From JABWBD01 sp040768665 (GTDB taxonomy: Bacteria > Planctomycetota > Planctomycetia > Pirellulales > Thermoguttaceae): a stretch of DNA of 64,000 nucleotides. The position numbers and the translations under genes are program-made. The notes beneath the pieces are model-generated. The model saw nothing but the letters and a program-made list of their open reading frames with translations. It had not been told where the DNA came from and searched no databases. The stretch covers positions 62,001 through 126,000 of the forward strand of contig JAXGMN010000040.1 of NCBI GenBank assembly GCA_040768665.1, written 5' to 3'. Shown in pieces: positions 35,905 through 44,743 of this stretch; the first letter of the stretch is position 1, and each line of letters begins with the position of its first letter.

Positions 35905-35956
35905 GGTGGATTTCAATCCACCCGTTGCTTCCTGGGCGGATTGAAATCCACCCTAC
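35901..35956. repeat. REPIN-like double palindrome, family C
   Basis: Two inverted 23-bp units, 35901-35923 and 35934-35956, separated by 10 bp. Each contains the hairpin GTGGATTTCAATCCAC or its near-copy. The same unit lies at 20280-20302. It begins just before the stop of the enzyme I frame and may act as its terminator. Confidence 0.72.
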
Positions 35957-36050
35957 ACGGAAATGCATCACGACACGAACTGGGATGGCGCCGCGTTGTC
36001 CGCGCGAAGGTCCGACCCGGCGAGACGAGTTCGCTAGAGCAGGAACGATG

Positions 36051-36077
36051 TTCTCTTCCGCGGGCGTGAACGGTTAC
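36051..36077. repeat. Right-end remnant of a family-A MITE
   Basis: Reads TCTCTTCCGC, a small change, then CGTGAACGGTTAC, the terminal sequence of family A. The left half is missing. It lies 30 bp ahead of the glutaredoxin-like gene. Confidence 0.5.
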
Positions 36078-36104
36078 AGTGATTCCCATCGGAGGGCCAT
36101 GCCC

Positions 36105-36392
36105 ATGATTACCTTCTTCCGTAACGACAAGTGCCAACAATGCGACGCGGTCGAAGAGACCCTGAGGGACATGTCGCTGGCACACAAGGTCGTACGGCCA
36201 GGCGCGACCGGTTCCCCGACAGATCAAGTCCCGCACGGAATTACGGCACCGGCGGTGGTGGACGGCGAGGAACGTTTCGAGGGCATCCCCGCGATCCGGC
36301 GGCACTTGGAAGCGTTGCGCCAGTTCAAAGCGGAGTGGGACAAGTTTCAGTCCGATGCGTGCTACTGCGACGACGAGGGAAATGCGATTTGA
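36105..36392 (+). CDS. Glutaredoxin-like thiol protein
   Basis: 95 residues beginning with a thioredoxin-fold strand and dithiol motif (FFRNDKCQQCDAVEETL), a cis-proline region (GITAPAVVDG) and a C-terminal Cys pair (DACYCDDEGN) that is not standard. ATG 36105 is preferred over 36099 because it leaves 8 bases after GGAGGG. Probably a cytosolic disulfide reductase or a metal/thiol sensor. Confidence 0.75.
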   Translation: MITFFRNDKCQQCDAVEETLRDMSLAHKVVRPGATGSPTDQVPHGITAPAVVDGEERFEGIPAIRRHLEALRQFKAEWDKFQSDACYCDDEGNAI

Positions 36393-36422
36393 GCCTTCCA
36401 GGCCGTGATCGTCGGGCTCTCG

Positions 36423-36773
36423 TCAGAAGTCCAGGTCCGGCCCTTCCGGATCGCTGTCCATCGCTCCACTGAGGAACAGGAACGACCCCACCAGCCAAAG
36501 GAGCGTTCCCAGGCCGATGATCCCAAGCGACGGTGTGATGAACCAGGCAGGATCTTGCATCAGTCTCCACGCTCCGCCCTGCCCGGCTCCGAAGCACGCG
36601 AGACAGTAGCCGATGATCCCTGCAATGGCGACGACAAAGCCGCTGATGACCAGCCGCCTGCCGCGCCGCATGCGACGCTCTGCCAGCGCGAAAGGTTCCG
36701 GCCTGGCCGGGGCGGCCGCGGGATACACGGCGAGTTCATGAAACGGCGAGGCTTGAACATCGATCGTTCTCAT
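36423..36773 (-). CDS. Small two-helix membrane protein
   Basis: 116 residues with two clear membrane segments (LVISGFVVAIAGIIGYCLA and PSLGIIGLGTLLWLVGSFLF), a basic loop before the first, and an acidic C-terminus (DSDPEGPDLDF). ATG 36773 has GAGGAGG upstream. I do not recognise the family. It lies 74 bp downstream of the TDT transporter gene on the same strand, and might be co-expressed. Confidence 0.65.
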   Translation of the reverse strand: MRTIDVQASPFHELAVYPAAAPARPEPFALAERRMRRGRRLVISGFVVAIAGIIGYCLACFGAGQGGAWRLMQDPAWFITPSLGIIGLGTLLWLVGSFLFLSGAMDSDPEGPDLDF

Positions 36774-36847
36774 GGCGGTAAACCTCCTCACTCTTGATAT
36801 GCTTACGAACGGTTGTTTGGTCGTTTGAAAAAAAGGCTCCTCAACCC

Positions 36848-38071
36848 TCACCCGCAGGCTGCTGTCCCCGTATGGAATCGCTGTGCATTTCCCCGGACCG
36901 CCAAAAGCAGCGCGTACAGCATGCGGGCAGCCAGGCCGAGGAACGTCAGCAACCAGACGGCAATGGCTGCGATGACGAACGCTCGTGCGATCCACGCCAG
37001 AAACACAACTCCCACGATTTCGGACAGCCGGAATGTACAGGCCGAATACATTCCGAGCGGAAACACCAGGCCCCAGTAAAGCGGATCGTACGACAGGGGC
37101 ACGCGCCGGACGAAATGCCGCCATGCGCCCAGCACGACCAGCATGGGGATCCACCACGTGGCGGTCGCCCAGAACATCATCGTCAGGCCCAAAATAAAGG
37201 GGCGGAGCGGCGCAAGCACCGGTGATGTCTCCGCCGCGCCGTACAGCAGGGCTCCGGCCAGCGTCGAGATGGCCATCGCCCCCATGTTCACCCAGTAGGG
37301 CGGCATGAGATCGGTCGGCGAGAAGCGAAAGAACATGTAGCGGTAAAAGATCAGGCCGATGATCCACAGGTACAACATGCCGCCGCCCAGCCAGAAACAC
37401 ATCAGGACAAACAAGCAGGCATCGCGGTCGCCCAGGAGCCGGCCGTCCAGCAGGCATCCCAGCGCCGTGACCGATTGCGTCGCCACGACGGCAACCAGCC
37501 ACCCGCCGTTGATTCCGGCGCCGAGGTCCGGTTTCTCGCCGCGGATGGTGAGCAGGGCAAAGATCGTATAGGTACACGCGGCCCACAACACGATGCACAC
37601 CCACCACAGCACTTGTGCGGCGAGCACGTTGCCGTGAAGCACGACCGCTTGCGAGCCGAGCACCCCGGCCGCAGCGACCATCGTGAAGTACCCGGGCGAC
37701 CGCTGATGGCTGCCGAAATCCGCGGCCACGAGCCGTGGAAAAAAGACGGCGCGGGCGAGAAACAGGATCCAGAGAACCGGATAGGCCGCCAGATTGATCC
37801 ACGACAACAAAACGGCAAGCTCGTTGAGGCCGTGAAGCCTGCCGGCGATCGCGACGATCCCGGTGGCCATGACCAGCGCGAACGACGCCGGATGCATGGC
37901 AGCCAGCCGCGCCCGCACGTACGCCGCCGCGGCCCTGCCGGAAAGCGGCCGGCCTGCCCCCGCCGGCCGCTCTGCAACAGGGCCGGCGCCGGCCGCTGGA
38001 TCGGCCGTCTGCCCGTCCGCGCGACATCGGCTGACATGGACCGCATCAAGAGCCAGAACGTGCTTCCCCAT
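36848..38071 (-). CDS. TDT-family (TehA/SLAC1-like) membrane transporter
   Basis: About 407 residues with ten hydrophobic segments. The family start is clear (HPASFALVMATGIVAIAGRL) and later motifs agree: PTDLMPPYWVNMGAMAIST, YWGLVFPLGMYSACTFRL. Members transport tellurite, dicarboxylates, sulfite or small anions. The true start is uncertain: ATG 38071 and an upstream codon at 38119 both add a Pro/Ala-rich extension, and the family would fit a start near the MHPASF methionine. It precedes the small membrane protein and follows the two-component genes. Confidence 0.78.
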   Translation of the reverse strand: MGKHVLALDAVHVSRCRADGQTADPAAGAGPVAERPAGAGRPLSGRAAAAYVRARLAAMHPASFALVMATGIVAIAGRLHGLNELAVLLSWINLAAYPVLWILFLARAVFFPRLVAADFGSHQRSPGYFTMVAAAGVLGSQAVVLHGNVLAAQVLWWVCIVLWAACTYTIFALLTIRGEKPDLGAGINGGWLVAVVATQSVTALGCLLDGRLLGDRDACLFVLMCFWLGGGMLYLWIIGLIFYRYMFFRFSPTDLMPPYWVNMGAMAISTLAGALLYGAAETSPVLAPLRPFILGLTMMFWATATWWIPMLVVLGAWRHFVRRVPLSYDPLYWGLVFPLGMYSACTFRLSEIVGVVFLAWIARAFVIAAIAVWLLTFLGLAARMLYALLLAVRGNAQRFHTGTAACG

Positions 38072-38172
38072 ACCCTGGAGTTTAGAGTCTCGGGGGCGCG
38101 CGAGTAATCGGCGCCTCACCCGTGCCCGTGTGAGATCCTGGGAAATCGCGTGTCGGTGTTTGTCCTACACGC

Positions 38173-38808
38173 CTATTTCACCAGCCCGTGCTCCAAGGCG
38201 TAGCGGATGAGTTGCGTGTTGGAGCTGAGGTCCATTTTCTCCAGGATCCGCGTGCGATACGTGCTGATCGTCTTGACGCTCAGGTCCAACCGAGAGGCGA
38301 TTTCCGAAACCGAGTGCGATTCGGCCAAGAGCAGGAACACCTCGTATTCGCGCGCCGACAGCAGATCGTGGGGCGTTTCGGAGCCGGACGCGCCGAGCGC
38401 CACGTAGTCGGCGATCTGCGACGCGACCGACTCGCTGAGATACCGCTTGTGCTCCAAGGCGGCGCGAATGGCGGCCAGCAGTTCCTCCGGCGCGTGGTCC
38501 TTGGTCAAGTACCCCGCCACGCCGGCCCGCAACGCGCGGATCACAAACTGCCGCTCCTTGTACATGCTCAAGACGACGATCGGCATCTGCCGGCGCAACT
38601 CGCGCAGCTTGGGGATCAACTCGAGGCTGTTCCGGTCTCCCAGGGCGATGTCGAGCACGAGCACGGACCAATCCGACTCGCGGACGGCCGCCAGTAGGTC
38701 GTCGCAGCTACCGACCTCGGCGATCACCGCGCCGGGAAACGCGTCGGCCATGATGCGGCGCAATCCGCAGCGCAGCATCGCATGGTCATCCGCCATGAGG
38801 ATGCGCAT
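38173..38808 (-). CDS. NarL/FixJ-type response regulator
   Basis: 211 residues: a receiver domain with the acidic pair (MADDHAMLRCGL), phospho-acceptor Asp (LVLDIALGD) and Lys (GYLTKDHAPEELL), then a LuxR-type helix-turn-helix (LSAREYEVFLLLAESHSVSE, IASRLDLSVKTISTYRTRIL). The ATG follows GGAGGG and overlaps the end of the kinase gene by 23 bp, so the two are a cognate pair. It probably controls nearby genes such as the TDT transporter or the RIC/NnrS genes. Confidence 0.95.
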   Translation of the reverse strand: MRILMADDHAMLRCGLRRIMADAFPGAVIAEVGSCDDLLAAVRESDWSVLVLDIALGDRNSLELIPKLRELRRQMPIVVLSMYKERQFVIRALRAGVAGYLTKDHAPEELLAAIRAALEHKRYLSESVASQIADYVALGASGSETPHDLLSAREYEVFLLLAESHSVSEIASRLDLSVKTISTYRTRILEKMDLSSNTQLIRYALEHGLVK

Positions 38809-40597
38809 CGAAACCCTCCGATCTTGTTGATCTCGGTACACGTACACGGACCGTGGTGCCTTCCCCGGGCATGCCGGAGATCGACAACCGGCCGTCGACC
38901 AGCACGGCGCGCTCGCGCATCCCGAGGATCCCCAGCGCATCGCCTCGATCGAGCACCTCGGGCGCGATGCCGGTCCCGTCGTCCCGGACCTCCAGCACGA
39001 TTTCTTCGTCCGTTGCCCGGAGATAAAGTTCCACCACTTGGGCACGCGCGTGACGCAGGACGTTCGTGAGGGCTTCCTGCGCGATGCGGAACAAGGTCAC
39101 GGCGACGATTTCCGGAGGGGGCGGATCGACGGGGTCCGCCTCAACCTGGACAACCAGGTCGCTCCGCGCTTCGATCTCCCGCGCCTGCCACTCCAGCGCC
39201 GCGACCAGTCCGAGCTTGTCCAAGACTCCCGGCCGAAGTTCGGAAGAAATCCTCCGTACGAAGTCCAGGGCGTCGGCGATCCGCTGGTTCATGGCCTCGA
39301 CGTCCGCCTGGAGTTGCCGGCCGCAGACACCTTCCTGCCGGTCGCCCGCACAACGGGACGTCAGGCCGGAAAGTTCGATCTTCAACGAGGTGAGCAATTG
39401 GCCGATTTCGTCGTGCAATTCGCGGGAAATCCGAGCGGCTTCGGTCTCCCGGGCGGCATGCAGGCGGCGTGCCAGGGCGCGGAGCTCGGCCTGGGCCTCG
39501 ACGGCCTGGCGGTGGCGGTGCGCCAGCGAGTCGGCCATCGTGTTGAAGGACCAGGCCAGCGTCGCTAGCTCGTTGTGCCCGCCCGGCAAGGCGGCTCGAA
39601 CCTCCAAATTGCCGCCGCCGAAGCGCTGGACCGTGCGCGCGAGCGAACGCAGCGCCCGCAGCAGCCCGAGTTCCGCGGCCACGAATACCGCGGCGATCGT
39701 GAAGAAGGTGAGGATCCCGAGGCCGGCCAGGGTGTGGTAGAATGCCGAATTCGCTTGCCGCATCACCTGCTCGTAGGGCAGCCCCACGGCCACGAACACC
39801 CCGGCGGCATCCTCCAGCGGCACGGCGACGAAATAGCGCTCGAACGGGGTGCCGCCGACGGCCAGCATCCTGCCACGCCCGGTCTCGGCCAACTCGGCCA
39901 CTCCCGCGAGGCGCATGGCCCCGCCAACGTCCTCCCCGGAATCGCCCCGCGACGCGAGCACGTGGCCTTCCTTGTCGACGATCAGCAGCGAAAATGCCTC
40001 CGGAAGATCGCACTGGTCGGCCAGTTCGGAAAGCCAGTGCAGGTCCAGGCCGTTGAAGAGCACCGCGGTCACGGCGCCCTCGGCATCGCGGACCGCATAG
40101 GCGTGGTTCAGCGTGGCGCGCCGGAAGATGGGCGAGATCGCGTAGGTTCCTGCGACGACGTCGTTGGAGCGCAAGGCGGCCATGAACACCGGGCTGTCCT
40201 GCCAACTCCGATAGCTCGGCAGGGCATACGCACTGGCGACCACCTGGCCTTCCGCGGACAGGACGCCGATATTGGCCAGTTGCGGATGCCCGGCCAGCAA
40301 TGCCCGCAGAAAGTCCGAGTCGGTGGCGGCCGGGGATTGCCCTGCTGCCGGCGTCAGCTTGGTTCCCAGCCAGCCGAGCAGCTTGCGGGCGCCGAGGATC
40401 TGACGGGCATGCTCGCGGCCGGTCAGACGCGCCAACTGCACCGCCTCGCGCTCCATTCGGGCCAGGGTGGCGTTGCGTTCGTTGGCCGCGGCAAAAAAGG
40501 TGAACAGCACGGCCGGCAGCGTGGCAAGGCAGATCAAGAACAGCAACCGGGCTCGCAGCGACAAAAGGGGCGAAGAGTCGGGCCTCTCGTCATGCAT
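38786..40597 (-). CDS. Membrane sensor histidine kinase (HisKA_3, HAMP)
   Basis: 603 residues. A first helix (ARLLFLICLATLPAVLF) and a second around residue 300 (LAGLGILTFFTIAAVFV) enclose a ~250-residue periplasmic sensor region of Cache type (YAISPIFRRATLNHAYAV). HAMP follows, then a dimerisation domain with the phospho-acceptor His (ARISRELHDEIGQLLTSLKI) and an HATPase_c domain (LFRIAQEALTNVLRHA, VRDDGTGIAPE, LGILGMRERA). This is the NarX/DegS group partnering NarL-type regulators. Its gene leads the kinase-regulator operon. Confidence 0.94.
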   Translation of the reverse strand: MHDERPDSSPLLSLRARLLFLICLATLPAVLFTFFAAANERNATLARMEREAVQLARLTGREHARQILGARKLLGWLGTKLTPAAGQSPAATDSDFLRALLAGHPQLANIGVLSAEGQVVASAYALPSYRSWQDSPVFMAALRSNDVVAGTYAISPIFRRATLNHAYAVRDAEGAVTAVLFNGLDLHWLSELADQCDLPEAFSLLIVDKEGHVLASRGDSGEDVGGAMRLAGVAELAETGRGRMLAVGGTPFERYFVAVPLEDAAGVFVAVGLPYEQVMRQANSAFYHTLAGLGILTFFTIAAVFVAAELGLLRALRSLARTVQRFGGGNLEVRAALPGGHNELATLAWSFNTMADSLAHRHRQAVEAQAELRALARRLHAARETEAARISRELHDEIGQLLTSLKIELSGLTSRCAGDRQEGVCGRQLQADVEAMNQRIADALDFVRRISSELRPGVLDKLGLVAALEWQAREIEARSDLVVQVEADPVDPPPPEIVAVTLFRIAQEALTNVLRHARAQVVELYLRATDEEIVLEVRDDGTGIAPEVLDRGDALGILGMRERAVLVDGRLSISGMPGEGTTVRVRVPRSTRSEGFDAHPHGG

Positions 40598-40615
40598 GGA
40601 CTCTCTGGCCAACAA

Positions 40616-41001
40616 CGGGTAACGCTGAGCTGCCCGTAAGTGGCAGGCCCCGCGTTATGGCAAAGTAGCGGTGTTCCGTCCGGTTATACGTGGGGTAGCT
40701 TCCGTCGCAACGGGGATTGACATCCAAGATAAAGATTGTATATTTCTTGATCAACAAGTCAACTAAATGGACTGCCGGGGCTGCGATCCGCCTGGGAAAA
40801 CTCGGGGCCGACTTCTTCCTGCCGTTGCTCGTCAGCCCGTCGGCCGCGGTCGCCGCAACGGCGCTGTGCTGTTCTGCACGCGTTGCGCCGGGGGCGGTGA
40901 TCGCAAGCGCAATAGGCTATTGGGCCTTGGGCTCTCGAAGTGGGCCCTTGGTAGGCCGCATTGAGTTGTCGCTTGAACTGGGCAGAGCACCCATGCGGCG
41001 G
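40616..41001. other. Divergent intergenic region with candidate sigma-70 promoters
   Basis: On the plus strand TTGACA (40717-40722), 16 bp, TATATT (40739-40744) is close to consensus, but no convincing gene follows it directly. On the minus strand the same A/T-rich stretch gives TTGATC, 17 bp, TATCTT, pointing at the histidine kinase gene. CTTGATCAACAAG near 40746 is a short palindrome. The remainder (to ~41000) shows no supported gene. Confidence 0.4.
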
Positions 41002-41056
41002 TACACCTTGACGTCCAGATGGTCTGCGCTACCATTATTATATACCTACAGGTATA
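41002..41056 (+). promoter_or_regulatory. Promoter with palindromic operator, shared type 2
   Basis: TTGACG (41008-41013), 16-bp spacer, TACCAT (41030-41035), followed at once by the palindrome TATACCT-AC-AGGTATA (41041-41056). The upstream 37 bases agree with 33166-33202 at 32 positions. The operator position fits repression. Rrf2-type regulators (NsrR-like) that control RIC genes bind AT-rich palindromes of this kind, but no such gene is in the window. Confidence 0.68.
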
Positions 41057-41194
41057 CATTTAAGCGGCCGACTTGTCCTGGCTGACGAGGGAAACAGCGT
41101 GCTCGGGCCATCCAACCAGGAGAATGAGAGACGGGGGCAGATAGCGTGTCTGCCCCAACACCTGCAAACGTGTCCGTGAGAAAGGGAGGACGAT

Positions 41195-42097
41195 GTGAGC
41201 CGTACGCATTTCACGCTATGGGCGATCCTGGTCGTTCTCTCGACGATCGCCTGGACGACCGTCGCTCGCACCGCGGAGCCCCGCCGCCCCGCGCTCGAGC
41301 GTGGCGCGCATCCTCTCCCGATTACGGACACGACTACTCCACGACAACAGGAGCAATCCATGTCCACTACCCTATCTCCGACCATCGACGTTTCGACGAC
41401 TGTCCGGGAACTCGTCGGACGGTATCCGCAAACCCGCAGAGTTTTTGAGGAAAGCGGGATCGATTATTGTTGCGGCGGGGGACAGACCCTGCTGGACGCA
41501 GCGAGGAGCCGCGGAATCGAATACTCGGCACTCGCGGCCTCGCTCACCGAAGCCCTCCAATCGCAGCCCGACCCGGCCAAAGCCGGGAGAGATTGGTATT
41601 CGGCGCCACTGGTGGAACTGATTGACCATATCGTCAGCGTCCACCACGGTTATCTGAAGAAAAACCTGCCCCGGGTGCGGTCGCTCGCGCAAAAGGTGCT
41701 CGCGGCTCACGGGGAGAGTCACGGCGAGATGTTGCGGCGGGTCGACGACCTGACGGCGGAACTCAACGCCGAACTGAGCAGTCACCTCGAAAAGGAAGAG
41801 CAAGTGCTCTTTCCGTACATCGTTGCCGCCGAGGCGCCTGCCCGGAAGTCCGGGCCCCAGTTACTTCCTCCGTTCGGATCGATCGAGAATCCGATCCGCC
41901 AGATGGAGCACGAGCACGACGACGCCGGCGAGAACCTGGCCGGTCTCCGCAAGGTGACCGACAACTACACGCTCCCCCCCGACGCCTGCCCGACCTTCCG
42001 CGCCCTCTACGACGAACTCCAGCAAATGGAGGCCGATCTGCACGAGCATATCCATTTGGAGAACAACATTTTGTTCCCGCGGGCAATCGGATCGTAG
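41195..42097 (+). CDS. ric: RIC (YtfE/ScdA) iron-sulfur repair di-iron protein, with N-terminal signal-like extension
   Basis: The core from residue ~56 has the ScdA N-terminal domain (TVRELVGRYPQTRRVFEESG, IDYCCGGG) and a hemerythrin-like four-helix domain with His/Glu iron ligands (DHIVSVHHGYLKK, HGESHGEMLRR, SSHLEKEEQVLFPY, RQMEHEHDDAGENL, LHEHIHLENNILFPRA). It repairs iron centres damaged by nitric oxide or peroxide. GTG 41195 (after GGGAGGA) adds a signal-peptide-like segment (FTLWAILVVLSTIAWTTVA). An internal ATG 41360 with its own AGGAG gives the standard cytoplasmic form. Both starts look usable. Confidence 0.93.
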   Translation: MSRTHFTLWAILVVLSTIAWTTVARTAEPRRPALERGAHPLPITDTTTPRQQEQSMSTTLSPTIDVSTTVRELVGRYPQTRRVFEESGIDYCCGGGQTLLDAARSRGIEYSALAASLTEALQSQPDPAKAGRDWYSAPLVELIDHIVSVHHGYLKKNLPRVRSLAQKVLAAHGESHGEMLRRVDDLTAELNAELSSHLEKEEQVLFPYIVAAEAPARKSGPQLLPPFGSIENPIRQMEHEHDDAGENLAGLRKVTDNYTLPPDACPTFRALYDELQQMEADLHEHIHLENNILFPRAIGS

Positions 42098-42110
42098 GAG
42101 CCGAGAGACC

Positions 42111-44009
42111 ATGACAGCCCCATCTTCCCTGCCTGACAGCCACACGATGATTCCCGATCTGCTCCGGGCGTGCCCGCAGGCGCGGCCGGTGCTGGACCGC
42201 TATGGCCTGCGGGGCTGCGGCGGCGCGTTGGGGCCGCACGAGTCGTTGGAGTTCTTCGCCCGCGCCCACGATGTGCCGCTGGAGCGATTGCTCCGGGAGA
42301 TTGGCGAGGCGATCCGCGCGGGCGGCGCCGGGCAGGCGGTGCAACCGGCATTCCGCGAGACGCCGGCCGACAGCATCTACCGCCCGTTCTTTCGCGCCGG
42401 CATTGCGGTGGCGCTCACGCTGGGCGCGGCCTGGGGCGTGGGCCTCTTGCTGCGGATCGCCATGTCCGGCTCGTTCACGGCCGTCTCCTTGCAGGAAGTC
42501 AACGCCCACGGCCACGCACAGATCTTCGGCTGGGTGGGGCTTTTCGTGATGGGCTTCGCCCTGCAGGCTTTTCCGCGATTCAAGCACACCAGCCTGGCCC
42601 ATCCGCGGTTGGCCTACGCGGCATTCTGGCTGATGCTTGGGGGCGTGGTTTGCCGCTCGGTGTTCCAGCCGCTCACAACCTGGTGGACCTGGGCCGGGGT
42701 GCCGGCCGTCGCGGCCTCGCTCGTCGAGGTGGCGGCGATCGGAATCTTCGTCTGGGTGATTGTGGCCACACTGCGAAGCGCCCAGCGAGGCTTGGAGTTC
42801 TACGACTACTACATCCTTGCGGCGTTGGCCTGGTTCTTCCTCCAGGCCGTGTATGAAACCGTCTACTTCACCGCGACACTCCTGGCTCACGACCGCCAAC
42901 AACTGCTGCAACTCGTGGCAATTTGGCAGGGGCCGCTGCGCGAAATCCAAATCCACGGCTTCGCCATGCTGATGATTCTGGGCGTCAGCCAGCGGGTCTT
43001 CCACTACTTCTATGGTTTTCCCCAGCCGAACCGGCGAATCAGTCTCGTCGCATTGCCCGCGATCAACGCGGCACTCGTGGGAATCGTGGTTGGATTGGTG
43101 GCCATGCGAACGATCGGCCACTCCTGGGCGATCGTTTGGTACGCATCGGTGCTGCTGATGGCGGGCAGTGTGAGCGTGTTGGTTCTCGACTGGCGGTTGT
43201 TTTCCCGGCCGCCGGAGTCCGACCGCAGCCTGAAGTTCCTCCGCGCCGCCTACGTGTGGCTCTTCGTTTCCCTGGCGATGCTCGTGCTGCTGCCGGCCTA
43301 CCAGTACGGCCTGCTGCCCTGGCTCGCGCCCGAGAGCGCCGCCGCGCAGGTAGGATTTTCCCATGCCTATTACGGCGCGATCCGCCACGCGATCACCGTC
43401 GGTTTCATCAGCCTGATGATCGTCGGCATGGCGGCCAAGGTGGTCCCGACCCTGGGCGGCATCGACGTTCACACCCTCGGCGGCCTGTGGGCGCCGTTCG
43501 TGCTGATCAATCTCGGCTGCGCGCTGCGTGTCACGATGCAAACATGGACCGATTTCAACCCTGCGGCGTTTGTCATCGCCGGTGCAAGCGGCCTCCTGGA
43601 ATTCACCGGCCTAGCCATTTGGGGCGGACACCTGTGGCGGCTGATGTCGCCGCCAGCCATCGCTCTTCTTGAGTCGCCGGACGGCGGCGCGGCATTGAAC
43701 CCGGCACGGCCGATCCGTGCGGACGATCGAGTCGGCGATGTGCTGACGCTTTACCCGGAGCTGCTGGATACCTTCGTCGCGTTTGGATTCACGCCGCTGC
43801 GCAACCCGCTGCTGCGGAAAACCATGGCCCGGCGGGTGACGATCACTCAGGCTTGCCGCAGAATGGACGTTGACCTCGTCAAGCTGCTGGAAGCGCTGAA
43901 CGCGCGTCGCGAGGAGCTGCGGCCATCCGCACGAGGCGAAACGAGTGCTTGCAGCAGCAACGTGATCTTCCCGGAGTGGGAGAAGGCTGCGTCGGGAGCA
44001 GCGAAGTAG
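42111..44009 (+). CDS. nnrS: NnrS-like membrane protein with ScdA-N-like and DUF1858-like end domains
   Basis: 632 residues. The N-terminus (LLRACPQARPVLDRYGLRGC) resembles the small ScdA-N/DUF1858 helical domain. The middle has about twelve membrane helices with NnrS-like His motifs: EVNAHGHAQIFGWVGLFVMG, GPLREIQIHGFAMLMILGV, SHAYYGAIRHAITVGFISLM. The C-terminus (VGDVLTLYPELLDTFVAFGF) is a second DUF1858-like domain. NnrS is a haem-copper membrane protein linked to nitric oxide stress. It starts 14 bp after the RIC gene, and the amidotransferase follows 9 bp later, so an operon is likely. Confidence 0.85.
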   Translation: MTAPSSLPDSHTMIPDLLRACPQARPVLDRYGLRGCGGALGPHESLEFFARAHDVPLERLLREIGEAIRAGGAGQAVQPAFRETPADSIYRPFFRAGIAVALTLGAAWGVGLLLRIAMSGSFTAVSLQEVNAHGHAQIFGWVGLFVMGFALQAFPRFKHTSLAHPRLAYAAFWLMLGGVVCRSVFQPLTTWWTWAGVPAVAASLVEVAAIGIFVWVIVATLRSAQRGLEFYDYYILAALAWFFLQAVYETVYFTATLLAHDRQQLLQLVAIWQGPLREIQIHGFAMLMILGVSQRVFHYFYGFPQPNRRISLVALPAINAALVGIVVGLVAMRTIGHSWAIVWYASVLLMAGSVSVLVLDWRLFSRPPESDRSLKFLRAAYVWLFVSLAMLVLLPAYQYGLLPWLAPESAAAQVGFSHAYYGAIRHAITVGFISLMIVGMAAKVVPTLGGIDVHTLGGLWAPFVLINLGCALRVTMQTWTDFNPAAFVIAGASGLLEFTGLAIWGGHLWRLMSPPAIALLESPDGGAALNPARPIRADDRVGDVLTLYPELLDTFVAFGFTPLRNPLLRKTMARRVTITQACRRMDVDLVKLLEALNARREELRPSARGETSACSSNVIFPEWEKAASGAAK

Positions 44010-44017
44010 GACATTCC

Positions 44018-44743
44018 ATGAAACCGGTTCTCATTCTCCGCAATGTATCCCATGAAACAGCCGGGTCGCTTCATGCCTATCTGGCCGAGGCGGGGGTGGA
44101 AGTCCGCTGTCTCGATTTGTTTCGGGAGACGCCCCGGCAGTTGCCACTGGAACAGGCTGCCGCCCTGGTCGTGATGGGCGGGCCGATGAGCGTGCATGAA
44201 GTCGATCGGTACCCGTTCCTGGCTGATGAGGTCAACTGGATTCAACAGGCCGTCGAGCGGCAATTGCCGGTGTTGGGTATTTGTCTTGGCTCGCAACTGC
44301 TGGCCAAGGCCATGGGTGCGAAGGTCTATCCCAACGCGGTTAAGGAAATCGGTTGGTACCCCCTGGAGATGCTGCCCGCAACGGCCGAAGACCCCCTGTT
44401 TGCCGGTTGCCGGGCCAGGAAGACCGTCTTCCAGTGGCACGGCGACACGTTCGATCTGCCGCCCGGCGCGGTGCTGCTGGCCGAGAGCGCGCTCTGCAAG
44501 CAGCAGGCGTTTCGGGTAGGGCCGCACGCATGGGGTCTGCAATTCCACATCGAGATGACGCCCGATATGGTCGACTCCTGGTTGAAGGAACCCGGTAATC
44601 GCAACGAATTGGCTGAACTGGACTATATTGATCCAGCGGCCATACTCGCCTCCACGCCCGGCGAATTTCCCAAGATGGAACAACTTGGCCGCCGCGTGCT
44701 GAGGCGTTTTGCCGCCTTGTGTGCCCTCCAGGCAAGGGCCTAG
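44018..44743 (+). CDS. Class I glutamine amidotransferase (GMP synthase-like)
   Basis: 241 residues with the triad of class I amidotransferases: nucleophile Cys in VLGICLGSQLLAKAMG, His in WGLQFHIEMTPDMV and the partner Glu. The start of the fold reads ALVVMGGPMSVHE. No synthetase domain is attached, as in the stand-alone group often annotated as GMP synthase-like. The acceptor enzyme is unknown. It ends the RIC-NnrS operon, which is why I would look for a role in nitrogen or metal-centre stress, but that is position-based. Confidence 0.9.
   Translation: MKPVLILRNVSHETAGSLHAYLAEAGVEVRCLDLFRETPRQLPLEQAAALVVMGGPMSVHEVDRYPFLADEVNWIQQAVERQLPVLGICLGSQLLAKAMGAKVYPNAVKEIGWYPLEMLPATAEDPLFAGCRARKTVFQWHGDTFDLPPGAVLLAESALCKQQAFRVGPHAWGLQFHIEMTPDMVDSWLKEPGNRNELAELDYIDPAAILASTPGEFPKMEQLGRRVLRRFAALCALQARA

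Noticed and set aside
40717..41085. Open frame of 122 codons behind a near-consensus promoter
   Set aside because: The start codon overlaps the -35 box, no ribosome site exists, and the frame runs through the RIC promoter; likely not translated.
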